Below are positions 8,858-21,817 of a stretch of DNA of 64,000 nt, piece after piece. The stretch is taken from the NCBI RefSeq assembly GCF_024198215.1, contig NZ_JAKCFA010000006.1, positions 248,001-312,000 of the forward strand, written 5' to 3'. Under the pieces are notes generated by a model. It did not search any database. It was not told where the DNA came from and worked only from the letters and a program-made list of their open reading frames with translations. The first letter of the stretch is position 1, and each line of letters begins with the position of its first letter. This DNA comes from Myxococcus qinghaiensis. GTDB taxonomy: Bacteria; Myxococcota; Myxococcia; Myxococcales; Myxococcaceae. The translations under genes were made by a program, and so were the position numbers.

Positions 8858-9595
8858 ATGAGGACCGCCAGCGGAGCAAAGCTCGACTTCGGCCGCCTGG
8901 CCCTCCTGCTCGTGATGCTGGGGGTCGGCTGGTTCTTCTGGGACTCGCCCGTCCTGTGGCCCCTCAAGGTGCTGGTGGTGATGATGCACGAGAGCGGGCA
9001 CGCGCTCGCCACCCTGCTCCTGGGCGGGTCCGTGGACCGCATCCACCTCATGGCCGACGAGGGGGGCCTGTGTATGTCCCGCCTCCCGCCGGGCATGCTG
9101 CGTCAGGTCGTCCTGTACTCGGCGGGCTACCTGGGAAGCGCGGTGGCCGGCGCCGGGCTGCTCATCGCCACCTTCCGGTTCCAGCTCCGGCGGGGCGTCC
9201 TGGTGGCCGCCTCCGCGTGGCTCGTCATCATGGGCCTCCTGTATGGGGGAGACCTCTTCACCCTGGCCTTCTGCGTGGGCACCGCCGTCGTCCTCGGCGC
9301 GTGCGCGAAGTGGCTGCCGGATGGCGCGGTGGACCTGGTGAACCTCTTCATCGCCGCCTTCACCGCGCTGTACGCGCTGTTTGATTTGCGCTCCGACCTC
9401 TGGAACAGCACGGTGCGCGCACAGAGCGACGCGGCGCTGCTCGCCGACGTCACCTACGTGCCCTCCGTGGTGTGGGCCGCCCTGTGGACGCTGATGGCCG
9501 TGGGGCTCCTGGCCATCGCCGCCTGGTGGTCCCTCCACGCCCGCCCCAAGGGCCTCCAGATGCCCCCCGTGGGCACCCGGGCCCGACGGGCCTGA
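8858..9595 (+). CDS. M50-type membrane zinc metalloprotease
   Basis: A 245-residue integral membrane protein with about six hydrophobic segments. The second segment carries the zinc motif MMHESGHALA (HExGH, i.e. HExxH), placed at the membrane as in the M50/M50B site-2-protease-like family. I choose the ATG at 8858 (GGGAGG upstream); the frame is open to 8762 but the extra N-terminus is polar and unlike the family. It is divergent from the S46 peptidase gene, with about 140 bases between the starts holding both promoters. The substrate is unknown; membrane-bound regulators such as anti-sigma factors are the usual targets. Confidence 0.82.
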   Translation: MRTASGAKLDFGRLALLLVMLGVGWFFWDSPVLWPLKVLVVMMHESGHALATLLLGGSVDRIHLMADEGGLCMSRLPPGMLRQVVLYSAGYLGSAVAGAGLLIATFRFQLRRGVLVAASAWLVIMGLLYGGDLFTLAFCVGTAVVLGACAKWLPDGAVDLVNLFIAAFTALYALFDLRSDLWNSTVRAQSDAALLADVTYVPSVVWAALWTLMAVGLLAIAAWWSLHARPKGLQMPPVGTRARRA

Positions 9596-9691
9596 GTCAA
9601 ACGGACACTCCGCAACAAACGCAATCCTGGAACAATTACAAAGCGCCTACTAGAGTGGGTCAGGTCGCACTCCCCGCTCGAGAGGTGTTCC

Positions 9692-11620
9692 ATGAGAAGC
9701 GTCGTACTCAGCGTCGCCGTGGCGGTCCTGGCGGCGTGTGGTCCCGCCCCCGAAGAGACGTCCTCCCAGGAACTCGGCGCTCAGCGCTCCGCGGTCAGCA
9801 TCACCGTGGAGAACCAGATTGTCACCCGCCTGCCGAGCGCCTCGGGAGCCACGCTCGGGTACTCCGAGTACCTGCCTCCGGGCTATCTGACGTCGCCCAC
9901 GCAACGCTATCCGACCATCATCCACCTCAACGGCATGGGGGAGCTGGGTCAGGCGACGACGGAGGCGCAGCTGTACGACATCACCACGAGGCACGGCGCG
10001 CTCGCCAACATCCGCGCGAGCGCTACGTGGAAGACGTACTTCGGCACGAAGCAGGTGATGGTCTTCACGCCGCAGAGCCTGGACAACTACTCGCCGACGG
10101 AGCTGCGTCCGTTCGTGCAGTTCATCGTCGCCAACTACCGGGTGGACCCCACGCGCGTGTACCTGACGGGCCTGAGCATGGGCGGCTGGGGGACGTGGCG
10201 GTACGCGAACCTGTACGGCGCCGAGCTCGCGGCCATCGCCCCGTTCGCCACCAACATCGGTGCGCCGGGCCCCACCATCACCGCCCTCAAGGACGTGCCC
10301 ATCTGGGCGTCGAGCAGCTACGGCGAAGTCCTCGCGCAGCAGTCCTGGCTGACCGGCTACACCAAGAACTACGACGTGTCGCAGATGGTCAGCGTCACCA
10401 GCAGCACACAGAAGCTGACGTACCTGTTCGACAAGACGACGAAGCAGTGGACGTCGCAGACGGGCGCCGTGAGCACGGGGTCAGCCGTGGCCCGGCTCAT
10501 CGTGATTCCCGGCTCGGCGCACACCGGCTGGTCGGAGTCCTACAGCACGCAGGCGTTCTGGGACTGGATGCTGGCGCAGCAGCGCGGCGGGACGCCGCCC
10601 ACGCAGTACACGCTGACCGTCAACAGCGGCTCGGGTGACGGCCAGTACACCAGCGGCACGCAGGTCACCATCACCGCGGATGCGCCCGCGTCCGGCTACG
10701 TGTTCGACCAGTGGACCGGCGCCACGGTGGCGAGCAGCACGTCCGCGACGACGACCTTGACGATGCCCGCGGCGGCCACCACCGTCACCGCCACCTACCG
10801 CGTGTCCACGCCGGGCCTGCCCATCACCACCGAGAACCAGCTCGTCGGCCGGCTGACGAGCGCCACTGGAGCCCCGTACGCCTATGCGGAGTACCTGCCC
10901 CCGGGCTACCTGACGTCTCCGACGACGACCTATCCCGTGGTGCTCCAGCTCCACGACTCCGGCGAGGCGGGCACCACGAGCACCGAGGCCCAGTTGGTGG
11001 AAGTGGTGTCGCGCTACGGTCCGCTCAAGCTCATCCGCGACAACCCCACGTGGAAGACGTACTTCGGCACCCAGCAGGCCATGGTCTTCGCGCCGCGCGC
11101 CTCCTCGAACTGGAACGTCACGCAGCTCGACGCGCTGGTCGACTTCATCATCGCCAACTACCGCGTGGACCCGTCGCGCATCTACGTCACGGGCCGCGTC
11201 CTGGGCGGCTCCGGCGCGTGGAACTATGGCTACAGCCACGGCAACCGCATCGCGGCGCTCGCACCCGTGGGCGCGAACCTGGGCGCTCCCGGCCCCGGGC
11301 TCACCCAACTGGTCAATGTCCCCGTGTGGATGGTGGACTCCTGGCAGACGGCCGACGCATGGACGGCCCAGCACTCCTGGCTGCGCGGCCTGACCAAGGC
11401 GTACGGCTGGGACCAGTACCTGACCTTCGCCGCGCCCGCCGCGACGCTCACGTACGTGTTCACCTCCACCAACGACACCTGGTCCACCCAGTCGGGAGCC
11501 TATGCCGCGGGGACCTCGCCCCTGCGCTTCACCGTGCACCCGCAGGGCACCGACTTCGGCACGCCCACGTACGAGAACGTCGCCTTCTGGGACTGGATGT
11601 TCGCCCAGCAGCGCCCGTAA
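9692..11620 (+). CDS. Lipoprotein with two esterase-like domains, the second degenerate
   Basis: A 642-residue lipoprotein (signal ending LAAC, Cys16). Residues ~35-305 form an alpha/beta-hydrolase of the poly(3-hydroxybutyrate)-depolymerase/feruloyl-esterase-like type with GLSMGG (Ser162) and a candidate His277 in SAHTGW. A ~65-residue bacterial repeat domain of the InlB/Big type follows (~310-375), rich in Thr/Ser and ending AATTVTATY. Residues ~378-642 are a second copy of the hydrolase domain, similar enough to align without gaps over long stretches, but Ser is replaced by Val503 (GRVLGG) and the His position by Asp621. The second copy is therefore probably a non-catalytic, perhaps substrate-binding, domain. 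Confidence 0.85.
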   Translation: MRSVVLSVAVAVLAACGPAPEETSSQELGAQRSAVSITVENQIVTRLPSASGATLGYSEYLPPGYLTSPTQRYPTIIHLNGMGELGQATTEAQLYDITTRHGALANIRASATWKTYFGTKQVMVFTPQSLDNYSPTELRPFVQFIVANYRVDPTRVYLTGLSMGGWGTWRYANLYGAELAAIAPFATNIGAPGPTITALKDVPIWASSSYGEVLAQQSWLTGYTKNYDVSQMVSVTSSTQKLTYLFDKTTKQWTSQTGAVSTGSAVARLIVIPGSAHTGWSESYSTQAFWDWMLAQQRGGTPPTQYTLTVNSGSGDGQYTSGTQVTITADAPASGYVFDQWTGATVASSTSATTTLTMPAAATTVTATYRVSTPGLPITTENQLVGRLTSATGAPYAYAEYLPPGYLTSPTTTYPVVLQLHDSGEAGTTSTEAQLVEVVSRYGPLKLIRDNPTWKTYFGTQQAMVFAPRASSNWNVTQLDALVDFIIANYRVDPSRIYVTGRVLGGSGAWNYGYSHGNRIAALAPVGANLGAPGPGLTQLVNVPVWMVDSWQTADAWTAQHSWLRGLTKAYGWDQYLTFAAPAATLTYVFTSTNDTWSTQSGAYAAGTSPLRFTVHPQGTDFGTPTYENVAFWDWMFAQQRP

Positions 11621-11725
11621 CCGGACTCAAGGCCGTCGCCCCGGAGTGACAAGACAGGCCGGAGTGTCTCCTCCGCGCCTGGCTCTCCCTCGGGAGCGAC
11701 GGCCCCCACGACCTCAGCCACGCAC

Positions 11726-12661
11726 TCACTCGGAGGGGGTCTCGGCCGCCACGGTGTGCCACCGGTCATCGTGAATCCAGCCGATGGTCCGGTCCGCGAG
11801 CGACCACACACCATCCTGGGCGCCGCGCAGTCCGGTGAAGCGCAGCGAGCCCGCCTTCGCGATGGCCAGGCGCTTGAGCTTGTCGCCGACCACGTGGTCG
11901 ATGCCGCCCAGGTGCGCCGCGTAGACGTGGCCCTGGTACGTCGCGATGCCGTAGTACTCGCGCTCGGTGTCTGGAGGCCGGATGACGCGCCAGTCGTCGC
12001 CGCTTCCCAACAGGACGGCGCCCTCATTACCGCAGAGGGCATAGCCATCCTTCATCGTGCACACGCCGTTGAAGCCCGTCTCCAGGGGAAGCGAGATGCG
12101 GCGCCAACGCTTTCCATCGAAGTGCGCCAGGTGCCCCTCGGAGGTGACGGCCATGAAGTCGTCTTGGCCGTGGCCCGCGAGGTCCTCGAGGGTGACGTCC
12201 TCTCCGTCGATGGTGAGCTGAGGCAGCGTGCTGAAACGCGCCTTGCCCAGCACGTAGGCCTGCCCCACCGAGCCCACGCAGACGACGTCGTTCCCCAGGA
12301 CGCGGAGCCGGCGCAGCGGCCCGAGGTCCTCGACGGCCGCGTTCTTGAACACCTTGCGAGACGCCTTCAGCGCATCCCGAGTCCGAGGCGTCTTCCAATC
12401 GAAACGAATCACCGTCCCGTTCTCTCCGAGGACGTAGGCGAGTCCCGCCTCGGTGGCATCCACGGAGAGGACCGCCTCACCGGACACCCCGAACTCCAGC
12501 CACGCGCCGTCCCTGCGCACGCCGATGCGATTGCCCGGGTTGTCGTAGTCATCCCCCACCGTGCAGGCGGCGATGACCACCCCAGGGAGGGGGCTCAGTC
12601 CCTCCTGGATATAGGCGTCGCGCAGGAACTCCGCATCCGTCAGCTCACTTGGCTTCTTCAC
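11726..12661 (-). CDS. Hypothetical beta-propeller-like protein
   Basis: A 311-residue protein with a GTG start, 7 bases after the stop of the metallo-hydrolase gene. It consists of repeated ~45-residue beta-rich segments with patterns such as L-x-V-x-G-x-x-x-V, HFDGKRWRR and VYAAHLGG, suggesting a beta-propeller (WD40/YncE/photosynthesis-BNR-like). No signal peptide or catalytic residues are obvious. In myxobacteria such proteins occur as immunity or contact-system partners, but nothing here shows that. Co-transcription with the MBL hydrolase is likely. Confidence 0.72.
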   Translation of the reverse strand: MKKPSELTDAEFLRDAYIQEGLSPLPGVVIAACTVGDDYDNPGNRIGVRRDGAWLEFGVSGEAVLSVDATEAGLAYVLGENGTVIRFDWKTPRTRDALKASRKVFKNAAVEDLGPLRRLRVLGNDVVCVGSVGQAYVLGKARFSTLPQLTIDGEDVTLEDLAGHGQDDFMAVTSEGHLAHFDGKRWRRISLPLETGFNGVCTMKDGYALCGNEGAVLLGSGDDWRVIRPPDTEREYYGIATYQGHVYAAHLGGIDHVVGDKLKRLAIAKAGSLRFTGLRGAQDGVWSLADRTIGWIHDDRWHTVAAETPSE

Positions 12662-12668
12662 GGCGTGC

Positions 12669-13325
12669 TCATTTCCTGGGGCGCATCCGGAACGCGACGA
12701 ACGAGGCCACGTCGGGGAAGGCGAAGTACGGGTTCTTCTGGCGCACGTCTCCCAACGGAGCCACCGGCACGTCCGCGTAGTCGTGCCCCGGCCACAGTCG
12801 CGTCGAGTCAGGGACCTTGAGCAGCACCTGCGACAGCGAGCGGTACATCGCCTCCGGGTCTCCCCCGCTCATGTCGCACCGGCCGCAGCCGTTGATGAAC
12901 AGCGTGTCCCCAGACACGAGCGAGTCACCCGCCAGCAGGCAGTGCGAGCCCGGAGTGTGTCCCGGCGTGTGCAACGCCTGGAACACCTCGGCGCCCACGG
13001 GCACGGAGTCACCAGGGCCCAGCGGGCGCAGCGCGTCCTTCAGCTCACGCAGCTCCGCGGAGAACTCCACCTCCGCGCGCTGCGCGTAGACGGGCACGTC
13101 ATGCCGCGACAGCAAATCCGGCAGTCCGTTGATGTGGTCGAAGTGGCAGTGCGAGACGAACGCTCCCGCGAGCCGCTTGCCGTCCTCCGCCACCGCGCGC
13201 TCAATCGCATCGACGTCCCACGCCGGGTCCACCACCACGACGTCGGGCGAGTCGGCCGCGCCCACCAGGTAGACGAAGTTGTCCATGGGCCCCAGCTTGA
13301 GCTGGCGCACGTAGGGAATCCGCAT
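12669..13325 (-). CDS. MBL-fold metallo-hydrolase (glyoxalase II-like)
   Basis: A 218-residue metallo-beta-lactamase-fold enzyme with a complete dinuclear metal site: H59-x-H61-x-D63-H64 (SHCHFDH), H123 (TPGH), D140 (SGD) and H181 (GHDY). The size and the terminal DYADVPVAPLGDVRQKNPY-like segment match the glyoxalase II / persulfide dioxygenase-like subgroup, which hydrolyses thioesters or oxidises persulfides. It begins with ATG preceded by GGGAGG at 8 bases. The first gene of a pair with the beta-propeller-like protein. The exact substrate cannot be decided from sequence. Confidence 0.9.
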   Translation of the reverse strand: MRIPYVRQLKLGPMDNFVYLVGAADSPDVVVVDPAWDVDAIERAVAEDGKRLAGAFVSHCHFDHINGLPDLLSRHDVPVYAQRAEVEFSAELRELKDALRPLGPGDSVPVGAEVFQALHTPGHTPGSHCLLAGDSLVSGDTLFINGCGRCDMSGGDPEAMYRSLSQVLLKVPDSTRLWPGHDYADVPVAPLGDVRQKNPYFAFPDVASFVAFRMRPRK

Positions 13326-13421
13326 CTCTCACACCTCCCAGGAAGACTCTAGCGCTTGAGACTTGATGCCACGGCCTCTTCCCTCTTGAATGGGCGTCTT
13401 TTCCTCGGAGGTCCACACCCC

Positions 13422-14087
13422 GTGAAGCGCTCTCTGCCGTTGCTCGTCTGCACCCTCCTCGCCGGCTCGAGCGTCGTCGCCAAGGAACGGTCCACCTTCA
13501 AATACACGGCGCCCGTGGATGGTGAGCGGCCCGTCGTGGTTGACGCCGTCATCGCGCCCCAGGGCAGCGACTTCGCCATGCGGCTGCGGTTCGACAAGGA
13601 GCCCTGGGGCGAGGCGTGCAAGAGCCGCTGCGCCAACGCCACGCTGCTGATCGACACGGACAACAGCAAGCAGACCGGACTGCGGCTGGCGCAAGGCGCT
13701 CCGGGCAACGGCGCGGACCTGGCCGTCATCATCCAGGGCGTGCGCGACTACGCGTCGGAGGGTGGAAGTGCCCAGACGTGGCTGCGCGTGAAGGTGCGGC
13801 TGCTCGGCAGCGAGGCGAGCACCATCGATGACGGTGAGCTCCTGGCCGAGCTGAGCCACAAGCACGACACCGACCGCATCCAGTCCGACGGCAAGACGGT
13901 CTACCTGCTCATCGACACCACCCACGCCTCCATCCCCTCCGCGCGCAAGGCGCGGGTCATCTACCAGCCTCCCGGTGGCAAGCCCCTCCAGGCCAACATC
14001 CCCGGCATGATTGGCGGCGGTGGCGGCAAGGGCGTGCGCATCTTCAAGGATGGCAACTGGGGCAAGGCGCCCAAGGCCACGCCCTGA
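13422..14087 (+). CDS. Secreted hypothetical protein
   Basis: A 221-residue exported protein. I choose the GTG at 13422 (VKRSLPLLVCTLLAGSSVVA signal peptide, GGAGG 10 bases upstream) over an in-frame ATG at 13356 that would bury the signal. The mature part is a beta-rich domain with two early Cys (C-K-S-R-C) and a Gly-rich GGGGGKG segment near the C-terminus. Not recognised. It lies divergently from the MBL hydrolase and upstream of parC, with 459 bases of non-coding sequence after it. Probably periplasmic or extracellular. Confidence 0.72.
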   Translation: MKRSLPLLVCTLLAGSSVVAKERSTFKYTAPVDGERPVVVDAVIAPQGSDFAMRLRFDKEPWGEACKSRCANATLLIDTDNSKQTGLRLAQGAPGNGADLAVIIQGVRDYASEGGSAQTWLRVKVRLLGSEASTIDDGELLAELSHKHDTDRIQSDGKTVYLLIDTTHASIPSARKARVIYQPPGGKPLQANIPGMIGGGGGKGVRIFKDGNWGKAPKATP

Positions 14088-14424
14088 CCGCGCGCGGCAG
14101 GCAGAAGAATCAGCGGCGCTGAGCTGGCGCACCGGGCCTCCGGCGCGCCGCGTCGGAGCCCAGGCAAGGGAGCAGGCGCACCCTGCCCCACCCGCCAGGT
14201 GTCCTCCGACAGGCAACCCGGCGTCGCGTCCTACCCGCACCCACCGTCCCGCCCACAGGTGAGTCCTACAGGCCCTGGCCCTCGGAATTCCGCAGGGTTA
14301 CAGGGATGTTTCACTCGGACGCAGAACTGGACGTGCATTCAGGTAGGATGCTCCCGAGGATGCGCAACCCCCCGAATTCGTTCCAATTGTCAGGGGGCCA
14401 TGGTAGTCCCGCCGCTTTGTTACA

Positions 14425-14450
14425 GAACACGGAACGTGGAATCCGTGTTC
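14425..14450. promoter_or_regulatory. Perfect 9-bp dyad in the parC leader
   Basis: GAACACGGA and TCCGTGTTC are perfect inverted repeats separated by 8 bases, about 100 bases upstream of the parC ATG within the 459-base gap 14088-14546. Five bases downstream a second short dyad, ATCGG-GTCA-CCGAT (14455-14468), follows. The spacing of the large dyad suits a dimeric repressor or activator; it could also fold in the mRNA leader. The rest of the gap shows no gene; no convincing -35/-10 pair stands out. Confidence 0.45.
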
Positions 14451-14546
14451 GGGAATCGGGTCACCGATCCGAGATTCGATGGCGCGGAGTGCGCAAGTCA
14501 CGCACCGCGTTCGGGTACGAGACGTTCTCACCTGGGTTTGAAGAGC

Positions 14547-18863
<4,317 letters not shown>

Positions 18864-18883
18864 CCATCGGTCATCCTGCCGAG

Positions 18884-18928
18884 GGTCCCCCCTGCCCCGG
18901 ACTGCCCCCGGGGCGGAGGCGGGGGACC
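18884..18928 (+). terminator. Nested hairpin after parE
   Basis: Outer arms GGTCCCCC/GGGGGACC (18884-18891, 18921-18928) enclose inner arms GCCCCGG/CCGGGGC (18894-18900, 18908-18914). This very stable stem lies 20 bases after the parE stop and about 37 bases before the next start. No U-run follows, as is common in GC-rich genomes. Confidence 0.62.
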
Positions 18929-18965
18929 GTGACGGGGCTCCCTCTGCTCGGCTAGATTCCCCGGC

Positions 18966-20501
18966 GTGAATACGTTCCGCCGAATCGCCCTGCTTCTCAC
19001 CCTGCTGCTGGCCTTCCTTCCCGCTCACGCCCAGACGACGCGCAAGAAGTCCGCGCGCAAGAAGGCCGTGCCCACCAAGTCGGTGAAGAAGAAGAAGCCG
19101 GTGCGCGATGTGAAGAAGGCGCCCGTCGTCGAGGACACGGACTCCGCGGACACCAGTGACGTGGCCTCCCCGGAGCCCATGGTCTTCGGAGATTCCGACG
19201 CCGCGTCGCCCGACTCCGACAAGCCCTCCGCGCCCCCCGTGAAGCCCGCGCCCCCCACGGTGGCCACGCCCGTCGCGCCGCCGCCTCCGAGCACGGGAGC
19301 GCCGGAGAAGCCCTCCACGAGGCCGTCGCTGGCGTCCACTCCCGCCGCGTCCACGGGCCCCGTGGCGCTGTTCTCCGTGGCTCGCTCGTCGGCCGCTGCC
19401 GCGGCGGCGCTCAAGCTGGAGACGGAACTGACGCGACACCTGCGGCGCGGGGGTGATGTGCAGTTCGTGGACCTGGGCACGGCCTTCCCGCCTCCGGAGC
19501 CGATGCCGCTGACCAAGGCCGACGGCCTGTTCGAGGAGGGCCGGGCCGCCTACGACAACCTGGACCCGGAGGTCGCCGAGGCGAAGTTCCGCTCCGCGGC
19601 CGAGGCGTATGAGAAGTCCCCCGGCGAGCTGCGGCCGGAGCGGCTGGGCGAGGCGTTCCTGTTCCTCGGCGCGTCCCGGATGCTCAACGGCGACACGGCG
19701 GGCGCGAAGGAGTCCTTCCTGCGCTCCGTCGTCGCAGAGCCCTCCACCCGCCCGGACAAGGCCCTCTTCGGCCAGGATGTGCAGAAGGCCTTCGAGGAGG
19801 CCCGCGCCGAGGCGAGCACGCGTCCCAGCGGCACCCTCATCGTGGACTCCCAGCCCGCGGGCGCCCAGGTGCGGGTGCGCGGCCAGGACGTCGGCGTGAC
19901 GCCGCTCAAGGGCATCTCCGTCCCCGCCGGCCACCACGCGGTGGTGGTGTCGTCTCCGGGCTACACGTCCTTCGCCCAGTACACGGAGGTGAAGGCCAGC
20001 GGGAGCGCCGAGGTGAAGGCGACGCTGGAGGCCGGGCCGGGCCTGTCCGCCATCCGCGAGGCCTCCGTGCGCGCCGGATCCAAGGAGGCCTTCGACAGCG
20101 AGACGCTTCCCGCCGAGACGGGCGCCATCGCCGAGCGCCTGGACGCTCGCTACCTGGTGCTGGCCGCGGTGTCCCAGGACAAGAAGGGCCGCCTCCAGGC
20201 GGAACTCCAAGTCTGGGACGTGCGCACCCAGGCGCGGCTGCGCGGCGTGGAGATCGACCTGTCCGGCAAGGACCGCGAGAAGGGCCCCGAGGCGGCGGCC
20301 CAGCAGGTCCGCGACTTCATCAACGGCGCCATGTCGCCCCGCGTCGCGGAGAGCACCGGCTCCGGCATGTCCCTGCTGAAGCGGCCCTGGTTCTGGGCTG
20401 TCGTCGGCGGAGCGGCGGCGGTGACGGCGGGCGCCGTCTTCGTGGCGACCCAGGACAAGGGCCGGCCCTTCAATCCCATCACCGGAGGAACAGGCTTCTG
20501 A
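18966..20501 (+). CDS. PEGA-domain protein with C-terminal membrane segment
   Basis: A 511-residue protein starting at GTG with a signal peptide (residues ~1-23, LPAHAQ), a Lys-rich then Pro/Ala/Ser-rich disordered region to about residue 130, a TPR-like helical region (~175-270), one PEGA domain (~282-350; GTLIVDSQPAGAQVRVRG) and a C-terminal hydrophobic segment (~475-495). PEGA domains are surface beta modules linked to S-layer-like or cell-wall binding. The second gene downstream is its paralogue by architecture, and sppA follows, so the three probably serve one envelope function. Function not established. Confidence 0.8.
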   Translation: MNTFRRIALLLTLLLAFLPAHAQTTRKKSARKKAVPTKSVKKKKPVRDVKKAPVVEDTDSADTSDVASPEPMVFGDSDAASPDSDKPSAPPVKPAPPTVATPVAPPPPSTGAPEKPSTRPSLASTPAASTGPVALFSVARSSAAAAAALKLETELTRHLRRGGDVQFVDLGTAFPPPEPMPLTKADGLFEEGRAAYDNLDPEVAEAKFRSAAEAYEKSPGELRPERLGEAFLFLGASRMLNGDTAGAKESFLRSVVAEPSTRPDKALFGQDVQKAFEEARAEASTRPSGTLIVDSQPAGAQVRVRGQDVGVTPLKGISVPAGHHAVVVSSPGYTSFAQYTEVKASGSAEVKATLEAGPGLSAIREASVRAGSKEAFDSETLPAETGAIAERLDARYLVLAAVSQDKKGRLQAELQVWDVRTQARLRGVEIDLSGKDREKGPEAAAQQVRDFINGAMSPRVAESTGSGMSLLKRPWFWAVVGGAAAVTAGAVFVATQDKGRPFNPITGGTGF

Positions 20502-20557
20502 GCCACGGGTTGAATGACGGATCGCCCGCTCGCGTCGCTCGTTTCTGAGGTTACCCC

Positions 20558-21769
20558 ATGAGAGCCCTCGTCCTCGCCCTGCTTCCCTCGCTCGCCCTGG
20601 CGGCTGCCCCCGCCCCGGCTCGGCGCGTCACCAGCCTCCTCGTCCCCATGGACCCGGCCTCCGAGGCCAATGCCGTCCAGATGGAGGGCTACATGAACGA
20701 GGCCCTGGGGAACTTCGCGGGCTTCACCGTGCGCAAGCCCGAGGAGCTCTTCGGGCTGCCGGGAGACCCCGCCGCCCAGTCCGCGCTGGAGCGCGCCCGC
20801 AAGGGCTACTCGGAGAGCGCCGCCGCCTTCGACAAGAAGGAGTACGACGAGGCGGAGGCGAAGGTGCGCGCCACCCTCAAGGAACTCAACGGCGCGCCGT
20901 CGTCCATGCGCGGCTGCTCGCCCCTGTGCGAGTCGCTGGCGCTGTACGCGGCGCTGCTGCACCTGCGCGGCGACGTGGAGGAGGCGAAGCTGGTCCTCAT
21001 CGACCTCATCGCCGTGTCGCCCACCTTCGAGCTGAACCCCAAGCGCTTCAGCCGGGAGTTCATCTCCCTGCGCGTGCAGGTGGCCACCGGCCGCACGTCC
21101 CTGCTTCGCGGCAGCGCCACGGTGAAGTCGCGGCCCTCCGGCGCGCGCGTCTACGTGGATGGGGAGATGGCCGGCTACACGCCGGTGACGATTCCCACGC
21201 TGGCGGTGGGCAAGCATCTGTTGCGCATCGAACGTCCGGGCTTCCGTCAGTACGGGCAGCTGATGGAGGTGACGCCGGATGACGTGGAGGTGAGCACGGA
21301 GCTGGTGCCCACGGCCTCGTACAAGGCCTACGACGCGCAGCTGGACCGCGTGGCCAGCGAAGTCTCGCGCGGCATCGCCCAGGCCAACGGCGTGGCGGGG
21401 CTGGGCAAGTCGCTGGGCCTGGAGCGCGCCATGGTGGGCACCGTGAAGGCCTCGGGCGAGGGCAACGAGCTCATCCTCGGCTACTACGACTTGCGCAACG
21501 GCAAGAAGCTGGGAGGCCGCCGCGTGGTGCTCCAGGGCGACGAGTTCGGTCAGCTCAAGGCGGAGATGGAGCGCATGGTGAATCAGATGGTGAACACCAG
21601 CGACGGCGGCGCGGAGAAGGTGGTGCGCAGCTCGGATCCGCTCGACAACCGGGGCGGCACCGAGGACTGGGGCGCCGAGGACCGGGGAGGACGCACCCGC
21701 TCCGAGGAGAAGAAGAAGAAGAAAGCGGATGATCCGCTCGACGGGGTGTCCGGAACCGAGGACTGGTGA
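20558..21769 (+). CDS. PEGA-domain protein, shorter paralogue
   Basis: A 403-residue exported protein with signal peptide (cleavage after LALAA), an alpha-helical TPR-like region (~75-170) and a PEGA domain (~188-250; ATVKSRPSGARVYVDG). The C-terminus is charged (EEKKKKK) and contains two similar elements, DPLDNRGGTEDW and DPLDGVSGTEDW, 40 residues apart, the second at the very end. It shares its domain order with the preceding gene and precedes sppA by 49 bases, suggesting an operon. Function unknown; the terminal WD-type repeats may be a docking tag. Confidence 0.78.
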   Translation: MRALVLALLPSLALAAAPAPARRVTSLLVPMDPASEANAVQMEGYMNEALGNFAGFTVRKPEELFGLPGDPAAQSALERARKGYSESAAAFDKKEYDEAEAKVRATLKELNGAPSSMRGCSPLCESLALYAALLHLRGDVEEAKLVLIDLIAVSPTFELNPKRFSREFISLRVQVATGRTSLLRGSATVKSRPSGARVYVDGEMAGYTPVTIPTLAVGKHLLRIERPGFRQYGQLMEVTPDDVEVSTELVPTASYKAYDAQLDRVASEVSRGIAQANGVAGLGKSLGLERAMVGTVKASGEGNELILGYYDLRNGKKLGGRRVVLQGDEFGQLKAEMERMVNQMVNTSDGGAEKVVRSSDPLDNRGGTEDWGAEDRGGRTRSEEKKKKKADDPLDGVSGTEDW

Positions 21770-21817
21770 CACGCGGCGCTTGTCCCCGGGCGGGCGCGGC
21801 CTAGAGTCCTGGCGCGT

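Noticed and set aside
11631-11704. Inverted repeat GGCCGTCGC / GCGACGGCC between convergent genes
   Set aside because: Arms are perfect but 56 bases apart and no U-run follows, so a terminator cannot be claimed.
14199-14546. N-terminal extension of parC from an earlier in-frame start
   Set aside because: Codon use and amino-acid composition are unlike a conserved ParC N-terminus, and the region holds the dyads; start at 14547 is better.
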